In this document: positions 8,177-16,314 of the stretch, one piece after another
Position numbering within the stretch: position 1 is the stretch's first letter
How the letters are laid out: the number at the start of each line of letters is the position of its first letter
Origin: Discostella pseudostelligera
Lineage: Eukaryota; Bacillariophyta; Thalassiosirophyceae; Thalassiosirales; Thalassiosiraceae
Length of the DNA: 16,314 nt
NCBI GenBank assembly: GCA_036940085.1
Contig: JALLBK010000464.1
Coordinates: 1-16,314 of the forward strand
Reading direction: 5' to 3'
Notes under the pieces: generated by a model
Seen by the model: only the letters and a program-made list of their open reading frames with translations
Told to the model about the DNA's origin: nothing
The model's database searches: none
Translations under genes and position numbers: made by a program

Positions 8177-11100
8177 TCATTTAAGCGACTTGGCCATTTC
8201 AATTACATCTTTGAGTGTGACTTGCCCATCTCCATCCAGATCCAAAGATTCGAGTAGTTCCCTTACATCATTTTCAGGTATCGAGGAATTGCTTCCCATG
8301 TGCAGCATGAGGTCCCTCACTTCATTCAGACTCAATGTCCCTGATCTATCTTTATCGGCATCATGAAATGCTTTTTCCAACTCATTACTCCCCAAACCAG
8401 ACGATAGCAAATAACTCTTCATGGCCTTGTGAAACATTCGCTTCCGACACATATCACTAAGAGCTTGTGCGTGCGTAGGATCAGAATCTAGCAGCTCGAG
8501 GAAATCGGAGCCTCTCATTTCATGCAGAGTGCAGGCCGGTGATGCGCACAACACAGTGGAGGATCGTGGACGACGAAACAGAAGTGAGCTTTCACCAAAT
8601 GAGTCGCCAGTGGAAAGGGTATGCAGCGTCCTCCCATCATGCTGTACGTCGAAAATACCATCTTCCACTAGGAACATCGAACTTCCTACATCGCCTTCGC
8701 GGTATACCACATCACCGCAATTTAATTGTCGCTTAGTGAGATTCGTCTGCAACCGAATCAGATTTTTCGCCTGTGCAAGGCTTCTCCGCTTCCATTTCCG
8801 CTTCAGTGAATGCTTTATCGAAGAGGATCCAAGATATTTGTTGAAATCCATTTGAGATACTGCAATCAATTCCACAGGAGTTGAGCACTTTGCTGCGGTG
8901 ATTCTATTGTTGCGCTCCACCAAGAGACATCCCTCACCGAAAAAGTCTCCGTGTCTGAGGATAGAAACGAGATGGCCCGACTTTGTCAAAATTTCTACTT
9001 TGCCACTGTTGATAAAGTACATTTTATCACCAACATCACCGGGGTTGTATATGAAGTCGCCCTGCCTATAATGCTCATGACTAAGTCTTGAGAATAACCG
9101 CGAGAAATCTGACAGCGACAATCCAGCAGATGGCGGTTGATCATGGAGCAGTATATCACCTTTGGCTGCCTTGATCATATCGGTCGTGTCTATGTTGGAT
9201 AAGGACTCGCCTGTGACCTTGGTCATGACACGACCGACATCGGCTTCGTTGACGTAGCCTTTCCCCTCTTCGTCGAATACCTCAAAAGCACGCTTTAATA
9301 AATGGGTGAGCGATTGCTCGTCTTTATCATAACTCTTCGATTTGGAATCGCGCAAATTGTCACCATCGACCAATGCAGCAAAGATTCCGCTGGCCAATTT
9401 GTCACGTAGCACTTGATACATGGACAACTTTGCATCCGAACCTTCAATGGCAGTTAATGTTGGTGTCACACCCCTAATCCACGGGTGCTGCAATGAAAGT
9501 AGTATTTTACGAAAACTGTTAGGTTGTTATTCTTCATTAATCGAATCGAAGAAGAGAATTGCAATAAACAAACTTACCTGCAATGCTGTTATCGCCGTCA
9601 ACCGTCTATTAGGATCTCTCTCCATCAAACCTTTCATAAAATCCCGTGCCGACGGAGATAAATGAGAAGCCAATGCCATTGGTGGCAACGCATGATTTTT
9701 GATCTGTTCTTCAATTTCATCATCCGAGGCACTACCCGCGACATCAAATGGGTGCACGCCAACTAACATGATGAAGAGTATTATCCCCACGGCATAGATA
9801 TCCACTGCCTCTGTTATTGGAATGTGTTTCTGAAATCGTTCAGGGCTCCAATATGCCTTCGTCCCAATGGATGGTAATGATGTTGCAGAATTGGCGTCTC
9901 GGTCGGAAAAGTGCAATTCACCACGTTTGTCAATGGATGCGCATCCAAAATCAATTAGCTTTATAGTCTCTGCGCCTTTTGTTTTAGAGCAAAGCAGTAT
10001 ATTCTCTGGTTTCAAATCTGCATGGATGACTCCGATGCTTCATCATTGATGTAGAATACATGACGGTTTGGAGTTGAGAGACAATAAGAGGATAACTCAG
10101 AAAGAGTAGAACAAGATCCAAACAAAGCATCACTCACTTGTGAAGAAATGCCAACGCTGATAAAATCTCCCTAACAAGACGCGATGCATCATATTCACTA
10201 TATTGCCCATGTTGTATCAACTGATCAAACATTTCTCCACTATATTTGGATTGGTTCCCAACATGTTGCAATGTCGAGGATATCAAGATATGAGTGAGGT
10301 GGGGGAAAGGCGGCACAAGATTTCACACCGCTGGAACTTACCCCCTGGCCAAATCTAAAAACAGATAATAGTTACTCTCATCCGCATATATATCGCGCAA
10401 TCCTGATATATTGGGATGTCCTCCACAATCAAATATTCGTAGTAATGCATCAATCTCCGAGGTCGACGACGATGATTTCAGTATATTGGGTTTGGAAATT
10501 TTCTTCAATGCCACTTCCATTCCTTCTTCTTCTTCTTCTTCTTCTTCTTCTGCATTACCACCTTGTTGTTGTTGTTGTTGCTGCTGTTGCTGGACGATAA
10601 TGTGTGCGGGATGAACAATGCCGTATGACCCCTCGCCAAGCACGGTGTTGTAATCGATTTTGTATTTCCGATTCATATCCTCCATAGATTGTGATGTCGT
10701 CGGTGGTTTTGCTGGCGGTGATGATGATGATACTATTGACTTGTTGTTGTGATGCTTGGATTGACGATGACTATGGTGCAATAACGGGGAGATGAAGGAC
10801 TGGGCCATAAGTGTCGCCTTCCATTGATGAATTATCGCATTCTTATCCTCAGTTGAACTTATCGTTGTGTCTTCGCCTGACCACTGACACTGATGTGGTG
10901 GCAGATGTCGTGCTTCACATTGAACTTTACATCGATCATGCTGCTGCTGATGGTGTAGTTGCAGCAGCCGCAGCTGCTTAATTACGTCATCGACGCCAAG
11001 ACCGTTGCGATCTTCTGCCCTTCTCCGATGATGTTGGATGGTAGTGGTAGGGTTGCGGATATTATCGTTCGAAGTTGTTAGTGCACTGCTTGTCACTGTC

Positions 11101-11273
11101 ACCGCCGCTGACGCAGTCGCTGCCGACGCCAGTAAAATTGCGATCGATAGCCTCCATTGGTCAGAGGAGAGGAAAGAGACTTCTTTTACTCTGTCCGAAT
11201 GACGGGTGATATGTCGCCATGGTTGTCGAATTGCCGCTGCTCTTGCCGCCATTGCCATTGCCATGGCCGTCAT
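8177..11273 (-). CDS. CDPK-like kinase with EF-hands and two cyclic-nucleotide-binding domains (4 exons)
   Basis: Exons (minus strand) 11273-10342, 10239-10138, 10037-9578 and 9487-8177 join in frame to 934 residues. An in-frame TGA six bases upstream fixes the start. The N-terminus is Arg-rich, with a hydrophobic stretch at about 42-58 (LSIAILLASAATASAAV). The kinase domain (about 204-505) has the glycine loop GEGSYG, VALK lysine (about 257), HADLKPEN (350-357), DFG (374-376), GTKAYWSPE and HPWI at its end. Asp of the catalytic loop is kept, but Arg of HRD is Ala. Ten Gln and nine Glu residues (228-250) sit between the beta-2 and beta-3 strands. A degenerate EF-hand (DEEGKGYVNEAD, about 570-581) follows. 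Two cyclic-nucleotide-binding domains come next (about 639-718 and 753-830), with phosphate-binding cassettes FGEGCLL...NNRITAA and FGESSLL...RPRSSTV. Two C-terminal EF loops are DKDRSGTLSLNE (876-887) and DLDGDGQVTLKD (914-925). The likely role is Ser/Thr phosphorylation gated by Ca2+ and cAMP or cGMP. The ligand and cellular site are unknown. Confidence 0.88.
9488..9577 (-). other. Kinase intron 3 (90 bases)
   Basis: Donor CAG|GTAAGT and acceptor ATTGCAG|CAC. Removal joins ...TALQ to HPWIRG, the expected end of a CaMK-type catalytic domain. The intron falls exactly between codons. Confidence 0.9.
10038..10137 (-). other. Kinase intron 2 (100 bases)
   Basis: Donor CACAA|GTGAGT and acceptor GATGAAG|CATCGG. 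It splits an Asn codon (AA|C) and joins ALAFLHN to IGVIHADLKPEN, restoring the catalytic loop that is otherwise broken. Confidence 0.88.
10240..10341 (-). other. Kinase intron 1 (102 bases)
   Basis: Donor AGGGG|GTAAGT and acceptor AAATATAG|TGGAG. It splits a Gly codon (GG|T) and joins YLFLDLARG to GEMFDQL, as in the hinge-to-alphaD segment of CaMK/CDPK kinases. Reading through would meet an immediate TAA. Confidence 0.88.
10523..10592. repeat. Two adjacent trinucleotide repeats inside the kinase N-lobe
   Basis: A (ttc)9 run at about 10524-10550 encodes nine Glu on the minus strand. A ttg/ctg run of ten triplets at about 10563-10592 encodes ten Gln. Both sit between the glycine loop and the catalytic lysine codon. 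The pure ttc tract may vary in length between strains; the Gln run is partly interrupted by CAG codons. Confidence 0.8.
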
Positions 11274-11550
11274 GGTTCATCTTTTGAGCCAAGGCGACGC
11301 GAGCCGCAACTGCCGCGATCGACGCAGTCTGCCTGGTATGGTGTCTCTGGAAGGCATTTTTCCTGCCAAAAATTGCGCCAATGGCTCTTCCCGCCAAAAC
11401 TTCGGGACACGTGGAGGATCAAGACACGTGGAGAAGACGAAGACGAAACGCGAAGACCCACTCGACAGGGTCGCCGTCGCCGCATGGTCGCATCAACAGT
11501 GAAGAAGATGCTGCCCTTTTCATCGTATGCGGTGGTAAAAGGTTGGTAAT
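11274..11550. promoter_or_regulatory. Upstream region of the kinase gene
   Basis: About 280 bases separate the kinase start codon from the 3' end of the glycosyltransferase-like gene. No gene is seen. Two gACACGTGg boxes (11406-11414, 11423-11431) lie 17 bases apart, and a TTCCCGCCAAAA element lies at 11388-11399. These are about 115-158 bases upstream of the kinase ATG. Confidence 0.45.
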
Positions 11551-13528
11551 CTATAATATATTATTCAATAATGATACGATACGATCTATCGGCAGGAACA
11601 CTTCATCCAATAAATCGATTTCGATTCTGTAGTAATATGGGGTGTGGGGTCGCATCCCGAACAGTTAGTATTCTCAAGCATCGTATGGCCAGGGGCCCAN
11701 GGGTAACAGTTTCCAAGACATAATAGATTGCTCTTGACTTTGTACCACTCACCGTTTCTTTCGGAATAATTGAGTTGATTCCGCCGAATAGCCAAGTGCC
11801 ATCCTTGACCGGGCAATGAAACCTGCTGTTCCACTGGCAGGATTACCAATATATACATCGCTTAATACCGCTAGTGCAATATCGGCTCCGTCGAGTGCAA
11901 CTTTATTCGATAGGACAATCAATTTCGGACCAATCATGGGATCATTGAACAGCTCCCGTTCCACATCAGTTGATTCTCCATCGGTGATCAGTATTATGGG
12001 ATAGTCGAGCATACCCAACGGCAGTAATATGGATGTGATGTAGTCAGGGCTCATTGTCATTACTCCTCCCTCGATGGTTATGCCAATCTTATCGGCTATT
12101 TTTTCTAAGCGCGATGCTGCTTGGTCCTCAAAAGAGCGGAAATGAACTTTGGGTGCGGCAGAATAGTACGAGTTGTTGAGAGTGAAAGGTACAATTGGGC
12201 ATATATAATCATGAAGACGACGGCAACTTACTGACGGAATATTTCACATCCCTCAGTCGGTCACGAAAGAGTGTGGAAAGAGTAGTGCAACTATCCTCTG
12301 CTCTCAGCCCACTATGAACATAGCCATAGCCACGATTATATCTCATGAACAATTGCTGCAAAATCGAAATGTGATACTGCATCAATTCACGCCAATAATC
12401 CTGAGTTTGATTCTCCAGTGAATGAAAATACAATTGTTTTGCATTCTTCGACAATATTTCATCGTATCGTTCCAACTGTCCATGCTTGCGAATGACTTCG
12501 ATACCAAGATCATGCATTAGTTCGTATTGTAGAGTTTCGAAGCTATCCGATTCGTAAAAAAGGGAGGATATTACATCCATCGCCCAACTGTGAAAAAAGA
12601 TACCCAAGTGAAGTCTATTCTCCCGAGCGTAATCAAATGCATGTAAGAGACTATCGATTTGATTTCCAATGTGACCGGATTTTCCCCCATCGCTTCGTAG
12701 GATGAGGATTTTATTGTCCCGTGGCCAGTCGGTACGAAATCTCGGTGCTATCTCAGGGTCGAATGGTGTAACGCGATCACACATTGTGAAGAATGAATTG
12801 TTCGATTGTATATCCTCCTCCTCGTCAATCGTAATGATAGATGATCGTTCGTTGACTACATCCCCCACATGATGCCGATTCCGCGATTTTGATATTTTGT
12901 TATACAAGCTAACCAGTAGCAATAGCATCACAGCACCCATTGTCATAATTCTTCGCCAGTATTCTTTATTGTGTCGATAATGTTGTTGTTGTCGTGAAAA
13001 CCAACGAAGTAACGCCTCGTAATTCATGATACTGATCGTGGCAGATTCGGCCCAGGCAATATAATTCGAGAAGAGTGAATGAGTGGTTCGTGATGTAAAT
13101 GAGCTACTGCGACTTGTCGAGTCAGATTCAAGAGTAGTCTCATTGTCGACGTCCACGAGGTGCCGTAATGACGATGACGACTGCGATGGTCGTCGCCATC
13201 CTCCTCCCACCGTGCTGCCACTGTCACGAAGACCCCTCCATCTCCATCCGCCATCGCTGTCACCACCGCCCCCATCCGCCTTTTTACCACGATGGTACTG
13301 CTCGGAATCGCTAACAATTGCCCGTCGTCCCGCCGCAAAAGACGACGTCGACATCAGTGACGACGACGGCGGCGGCCGCCGCAAGGCAGGAGTAGTATTG
13401 TAATTGTCTAGGTCGTCTTTCTCTAGCAGATTGAGCAGATCGACGGGGTCAAATGGAGTGTCGTTAGAGTCACTCTTTTCGATATGTTGTAGTAGACGAC
13501 GGTCGGTAGTGCTTAGTCGGTGCTTCAT
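11551..13528 (-). CDS. Type II membrane protein, O-fucosyltransferase/glycosyltransferase-like (3' end uncertain)
   Basis: The start at 13528 follows an in-frame TAA directly upstream. Exon 1 (13528-12232) encodes a Ser/Arg-rich N-terminal tail of about 190 residues, one transmembrane segment (about 194-209, IMTMGAVMLLLLVSLY) and a lumenal domain. That domain has ILILRSDGGKSGHIGNQIDS, then FDYARENRLHLGIFF, resembling the GxxGNQ...A..YAR entry of fucosyltransferase-type GT-B enzymes. A 85-base intron (12147-12231) leads to exon 2, which gives HFRSFEDQ, LITDGE and YIGNPASGTAGFIARSRMAL, the last like the nucleotide-sugar-binding end of such enzymes. The likely site is the Golgi or ER; donor and acceptor are unknown. 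The frame meets TGA at 11749-11751, overlapping a GTGAGT donor at 11752. Splicing to TTACTACAG (ending at 11627) adds 24 residues starting IEIDLLDEVF and stops at 11551. Alternatively, a one-base error near 11754-11760 would continue as NGEWYKVKSNLLCLGNC to 11586. An N lies at 11700. Confidence 0.65.
11627..11752 (-). other. Candidate intron 2 of the glycosyltransferase-like gene (126 bases, contains N)
   Basis: Donor ACG|GTGAGT and acceptor CATATTACTACAG|AATCG leave a phase-consistent 76-base terminal exon (11626-11551) ending in TAG. Another AG at 11674-11673 would give an 80-base intron with a different tail. The competing explanation is no intron but a one-base frame error, so this is only a candidate. 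Confidence 0.4.
12147..12231 (-). other. Intron 1 of the glycosyltransferase-like gene (85 bases)
   Basis: Donor TCCGTCA|GTAAGT and acceptor CGCACCCAAAG|TTCATTTCC. It splits an Ile codon (A|TT) and joins LRDVKYSV to HFRSFEDQAASRLEK. The acceptor AG is the first AG after the donor region, and the resulting frame is open to 11752. Confidence 0.85.
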
Positions 13529-13979
13529 TTAATCAATACACTGCTAGCATAGATAAGTATAGTAGGGGGACGGAAGAGTTCATGTTCATGGTCATGGTCG
13601 TTATTTTTTGGTGGTGTTGTTGTGGTCATGATGGTGGTGGTTGGGTGGGTTGTGGGGCGCCGCGATGGGGGGCGAAATGTTGATTTTGCGGGAGACTACT
13701 TACTGACTCGACTACTCATTACAGATTACACGTGGCAGTGACCGTCGATCGTCGACAACCAAACCCAAAGCGGAGGAGCGAAACGAGAGAGACATGAAGA
13801 GTAGAAGGATATGGTTATTGAGTCAAGCCTCTGTACTTCTATCTTCTAACCTCTCCTAACGAACAGTTCATTTAATCACAATTCACAGTGCATTCATGGC
13901 AGCATGCACTTTTATTCAGAACTGCAACTTCATACGTCAATATTCAATAATATGTATCCGCAAATCTAAATCACATGTA
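13529..13979. promoter_or_regulatory. Upstream region of the glycosyltransferase-like gene / 3' flank of the PH-like gene
   Basis: No gene is supported in these 451 bases. A CACGTG box (13729-13734, in ttACACGTGGCag) lies about 200 bases upstream of the glycosyltransferase-like start codon, and a gcggga element (complement of the CCCGCC seen elsewhere) lies near 13688-13693. Confidence 0.45.
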
Positions 13980-16138
13980 TCACTTCAACATATGATCAAT
14001 ATTCCTCAATCCATTGTTCGGACAGCGCTTTAGAATCTCACTGATGGAATTGTGCAAAATTTGAACTTCATCCTCGTCCTGTGATGCAAATGCTGCTAGC
14101 ACCGAGCATCCCAGATTCGTCCATCGCTCAAGTTTGAATTGATACCTACGACAGGATGAACCAAAAGATGTAGAACATGATGTGAGTCAGTCGGCAGCAT
14201 CAATTCAAAATGTTCTTGGAATTTTTGAACCAGTACAGGAAATACTTACATCTCGTCCTCATTCTTTCCATAACTCTTCTTCTTCACGGGCAATATCCTA
14301 TGTCCGAGTAGGGTAGTACCCTTATTACCCCCTCCTTCCGCAGCAGCGGCAGCAGGGATCATATCCGCCATAAAGCCAATATGAAGCTTCACCAAGAAAT
14401 CACGTTGTTTCTTCCCATGATACGGATTATATCTCCAATCATCCATGTGATCCTTCGATCGGAATATTAGCAGTTCGTACATTCCATACTGCATCCAGTA
14501 CGAGGGGTGCCATTTCTTCATTACCAGCGAGCGGAGCGATGTGCGCGTCATGATTGGTCCAGTAGCGTGTATCAGTTCTGGCAATGGTAGGGGAGATGGG
14601 TTGTGTTTCCGATTGGCCCCGCCTCCTTCCTCTGCCGCACCAGTGGTGGACGATTTGGTCGATTTCTTCCCGACACTGGCGCAGTCGTCAATATCAAAAG
14701 TAGTGGCGGCGGTGATCGGCATGACACCCGTATTAAGTTGTTGTGGTTGAAGTAGTTGTTGCTGAGAAGTGCTCGTGGTGTGTTGGTACGCCGACTGCGA
14801 CACCACTGTAGTCGTCGTTCTCGTCGTCGTCGGTGGACGCAGCGTCGATGAAACTTCAGTTTGCCGAGTCGTCATCGTCTTCATCGGTGAACGCAGCGTC
14901 GATGAAACTTCAATATGCCGAGTAGGTGTTGTGTTCATCATCTGAGGATTACAATTGGGAGATGCTAAAGCGGATGGACTCGTACCCTTGGCATTACTGT
15001 TCCCCAGCCCACCGATAGTGTGCCTCTGACTGGGACTCCTGATATTACTGTTGTTGCTTTTAGCTTCCGCAGCAGCCCCGCTGCTAGCATTACGACCTCC
15101 ACCTCCTCCCCAACCACGCTCGAGCTTTCCAACATCAATCCGTAACCCCTCCATTCCATTCTTCTGCCGCCTATCACTATTGGTGCTGTTACTGCTGTTG
15201 CTGCTGTCATTGACAATGGCCACGACGATATTTGCCATGGCGCAACTGCATTCCAATCCTACCATGCTCAATTGATTCATCCCCGTATCATCATCATCCG
15301 CCGCATTGTTGTTGTTGCTCGTAGTGACAGTAGTACTCATTCCCTCGCCCTTGTTATCATCGACGTCGTCATTAAAATCCATATCAATATCCATACACCC
15401 CGTCCGAATGGCACTTAATGCATGTAGCTCCTCATCCAAGTCTGGTTCAATCTCACATGGTTTCATATCTGTATCTTCACTGTCCACTATGAACTGGGAG
15501 TGTAGCGGTGCTACCAATGAAGTTGTTGTTGTTGTTGTTGTTGATGCCTTGTTGTTGCCAATGGATTTCCAATAGTTGGCCATGAACTCTTCCCATTCCT
15601 CTTCTTCTTCGTCGTCGTCGTTGCCATCGTCATCAGCATCTTCTTCTTCCTCTGACACTCCCATGCTATCACCTTTGTTCATGTCCAAAGCATGCTCCGT
15701 CTCATTAGTTGTCATGTTGTTGTTGCTGTCTTGTGCGCTTCGATTTCCATCATAATCACTCGCAGTCGTAGTCGTCGGCTCTAAAACTCCAATTTCCTCC
15801 TTTTGTGCGCCAGTTGTTTCTGACAACGACGACGCAGTTGGAGGAGGAGGTTGTGGTGGCGGCGTCGATGGGCTGAATGGCGGTGACGACGGTAATGACG
15901 ACGAAGATGTCATTAAATTATTGGCTCCCTTGACAGGCGTGATGAAATCGGCTGTGGCGGTAGTGGCATTAGTATTGTTATTTCTGGAAGTGGTGGTGGC
16001 GGCGGCGGCGGACGACAATTCAAATGCCGCAATTCCAGCTGCCACCAACGAAGTCGAAGTCGATGAGGGGGAAGGCGACGACGACTTTCGTGCAGGAGGA
16101 GGAGTACTACCAGTAGTGGCGGTGGTGGCGGGCGGCAT
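13980..16138 (-). CDS. Low-complexity protein with diatom C-terminal PH-like domain (2 exons)
   Basis: Exon 1 (16138-14250) and exon 2 (14145-13980) join across a 104-base intron to 684 residues. An in-frame TAA twelve bases upstream supports the start. Residues 1 to about 535 are mostly disordered: Thr/Ser/Ala/Pro-rich, a strongly acidic patch (SEEEEDADDDGNDDDEEEEE), poly-Thr, Asn-rich runs, and a short tandem repeat (RHIEVSSTLRSP / RQTEVSSTLRPP). The conserved domain (about 540-684) reads KKWHPSYWMQYGMYELLIF, then DDWRYNPYHGKKQRDFLVKL, LLGHRILPVKKKSYG, MYQFKLERWTNLGCSVLAAF and a final helix (EVQILHNSISEILKR). The strands followed by a C-terminal helix fit a PH-like fold, and I recall this wording from many diatom proteins, so a membrane- or protein-docking role is inferred. 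An Ala/Gly insert (AAAAAEGGGNKG) interrupts the domain. No enzyme motif is present. Confidence 0.82.
14146..14249 (-). other. Intron of the PH-like gene (104 bases)
   Basis: Donor GACGAGAT|GTAAGT and acceptor CCTGTCGTAG|GTATC. It splits a Met codon (AT|G) and opens a 55-codon terminal exon reading YQFKLERWTNLGCSVLAAF..., ending in TGA at 13980-13982. Without splicing the domain would end at TAA just after the donor. Confidence 0.9.
14832..14923. repeat. In-frame tandem duplication (54-base period)
   Basis: The 38-base blocks at 14832-14869 and 14886-14923 differ at only three positions and are offset by 54 bases (18 codons). They encode the two EVSSTLR units of the PH-like protein's disordered region. 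Confidence 0.75.
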
Positions 16139-16314
16139 TATATATTATTTGCTTGTGGTTGTGGTTTGGGTCGCGTAGGCATAGAGAAGATGATGATGGT
16201 GCTATCTACTGCTACGCGGGGCTGGCTGGGGGACGGAGGGGACCGGACGACGAAGACGATATGGTATTATCTTCGAGTTTTAGGGAATTTTTGTTCCTCT
16301 AGGTAAAAGTACGA
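16139..16314. promoter_or_regulatory. 5' flank of the PH-like gene
   Basis: These 176 bases lie upstream of the minus-strand PH-like gene. A TA-rich stretch (ttatatattattt, 16139-16151) directly abuts the start codon and is probably 5' UTR. No CACGTG box is present within the part visible. Confidence 0.35.

Noticed and set aside
11573..11858. 90-codon minus-strand frame starting MYILVILPVEQQ
   Set aside because: Its start overlaps exon 2 of the glycosyltransferase-like gene in another frame. Only its last 56 codons could matter, as the alternative tail of that gene.
15519..15545. (gttgtt)n microsatellite as an independent element
   Set aside because: It is simply the coding sequence of a poly-Thr run in the PH-like protein's disordered region.

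Overview
The window looks like nuclear DNA of a photosynthetic stramenopile, most likely a centric diatom related to Thalassiosira, Skeletonema or Cyclotella. Three observations support this. Genes lie on both strands with short GT-AG introns of 85 to 104 bases. One preprotein carries the diatom-type plastid signal (signal peptide, Phe right after the cleavage site, Ser/Thr-rich transit peptide). One protein ends in a WHPSYWMQYG...YELLIFRSK domain that I associate with diatom genomes from memory. No tRNA, rRNA, transposon or CRISPR array was seen.

Left third (1-5890): two paralogous secreted proteins with a phospholipase A2-like Cys-rich core lie head to head around a complete cytosolic seryl-tRNA synthetase gene. 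Copy 1 (minus strand, 957 to the window edge) is an open, uninterrupted partial gene. Copy 2 (plus strand, 4308-5890) keeps the CCxxHDxC catalytic motif and a complete C-terminus, but its reading frame breaks once near 4821-4850.

Middle (6289-11273): a plastid-targeted protein of unknown function, possibly distantly PAP/fibrillin-like, lies on the minus strand and converges with copy 2. Next is a four-exon minus-strand gene that splices into a 934-residue kinase. Its order is N-terminal hydrophobic segment, CaMK/CDPK-like kinase, degenerate EF-hand, two cyclic-nucleotide-binding domains, then two EF-hands. This is the most striking gene here: a single polypeptide that appears able to sense both Ca2+ and cyclic nucleotides. 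It has a non-RD catalytic loop (HAD) and a poly-Gln/poly-Glu insert in the kinase N-lobe.

Right third (11551-16138): a type II membrane protein resembling O-fucosyltransferase-type glycosyltransferases (minus strand, two or three exons, uncertain 3' end beside an N at 11700). Then a 684-residue low-complexity protein with a C-terminal PH-like domain, whose last 55 codons sit in a separate short exon at 13980-14145.

The genes do not form an obvious pathway. Three of the minus-strand genes (plastid protein, kinase, glycosyltransferase-like) share CACGTG boxes 130 to 310 bases upstream of their start codons, which may point to shared control. Family assignments come from motif recognition by eye; no database search was run.
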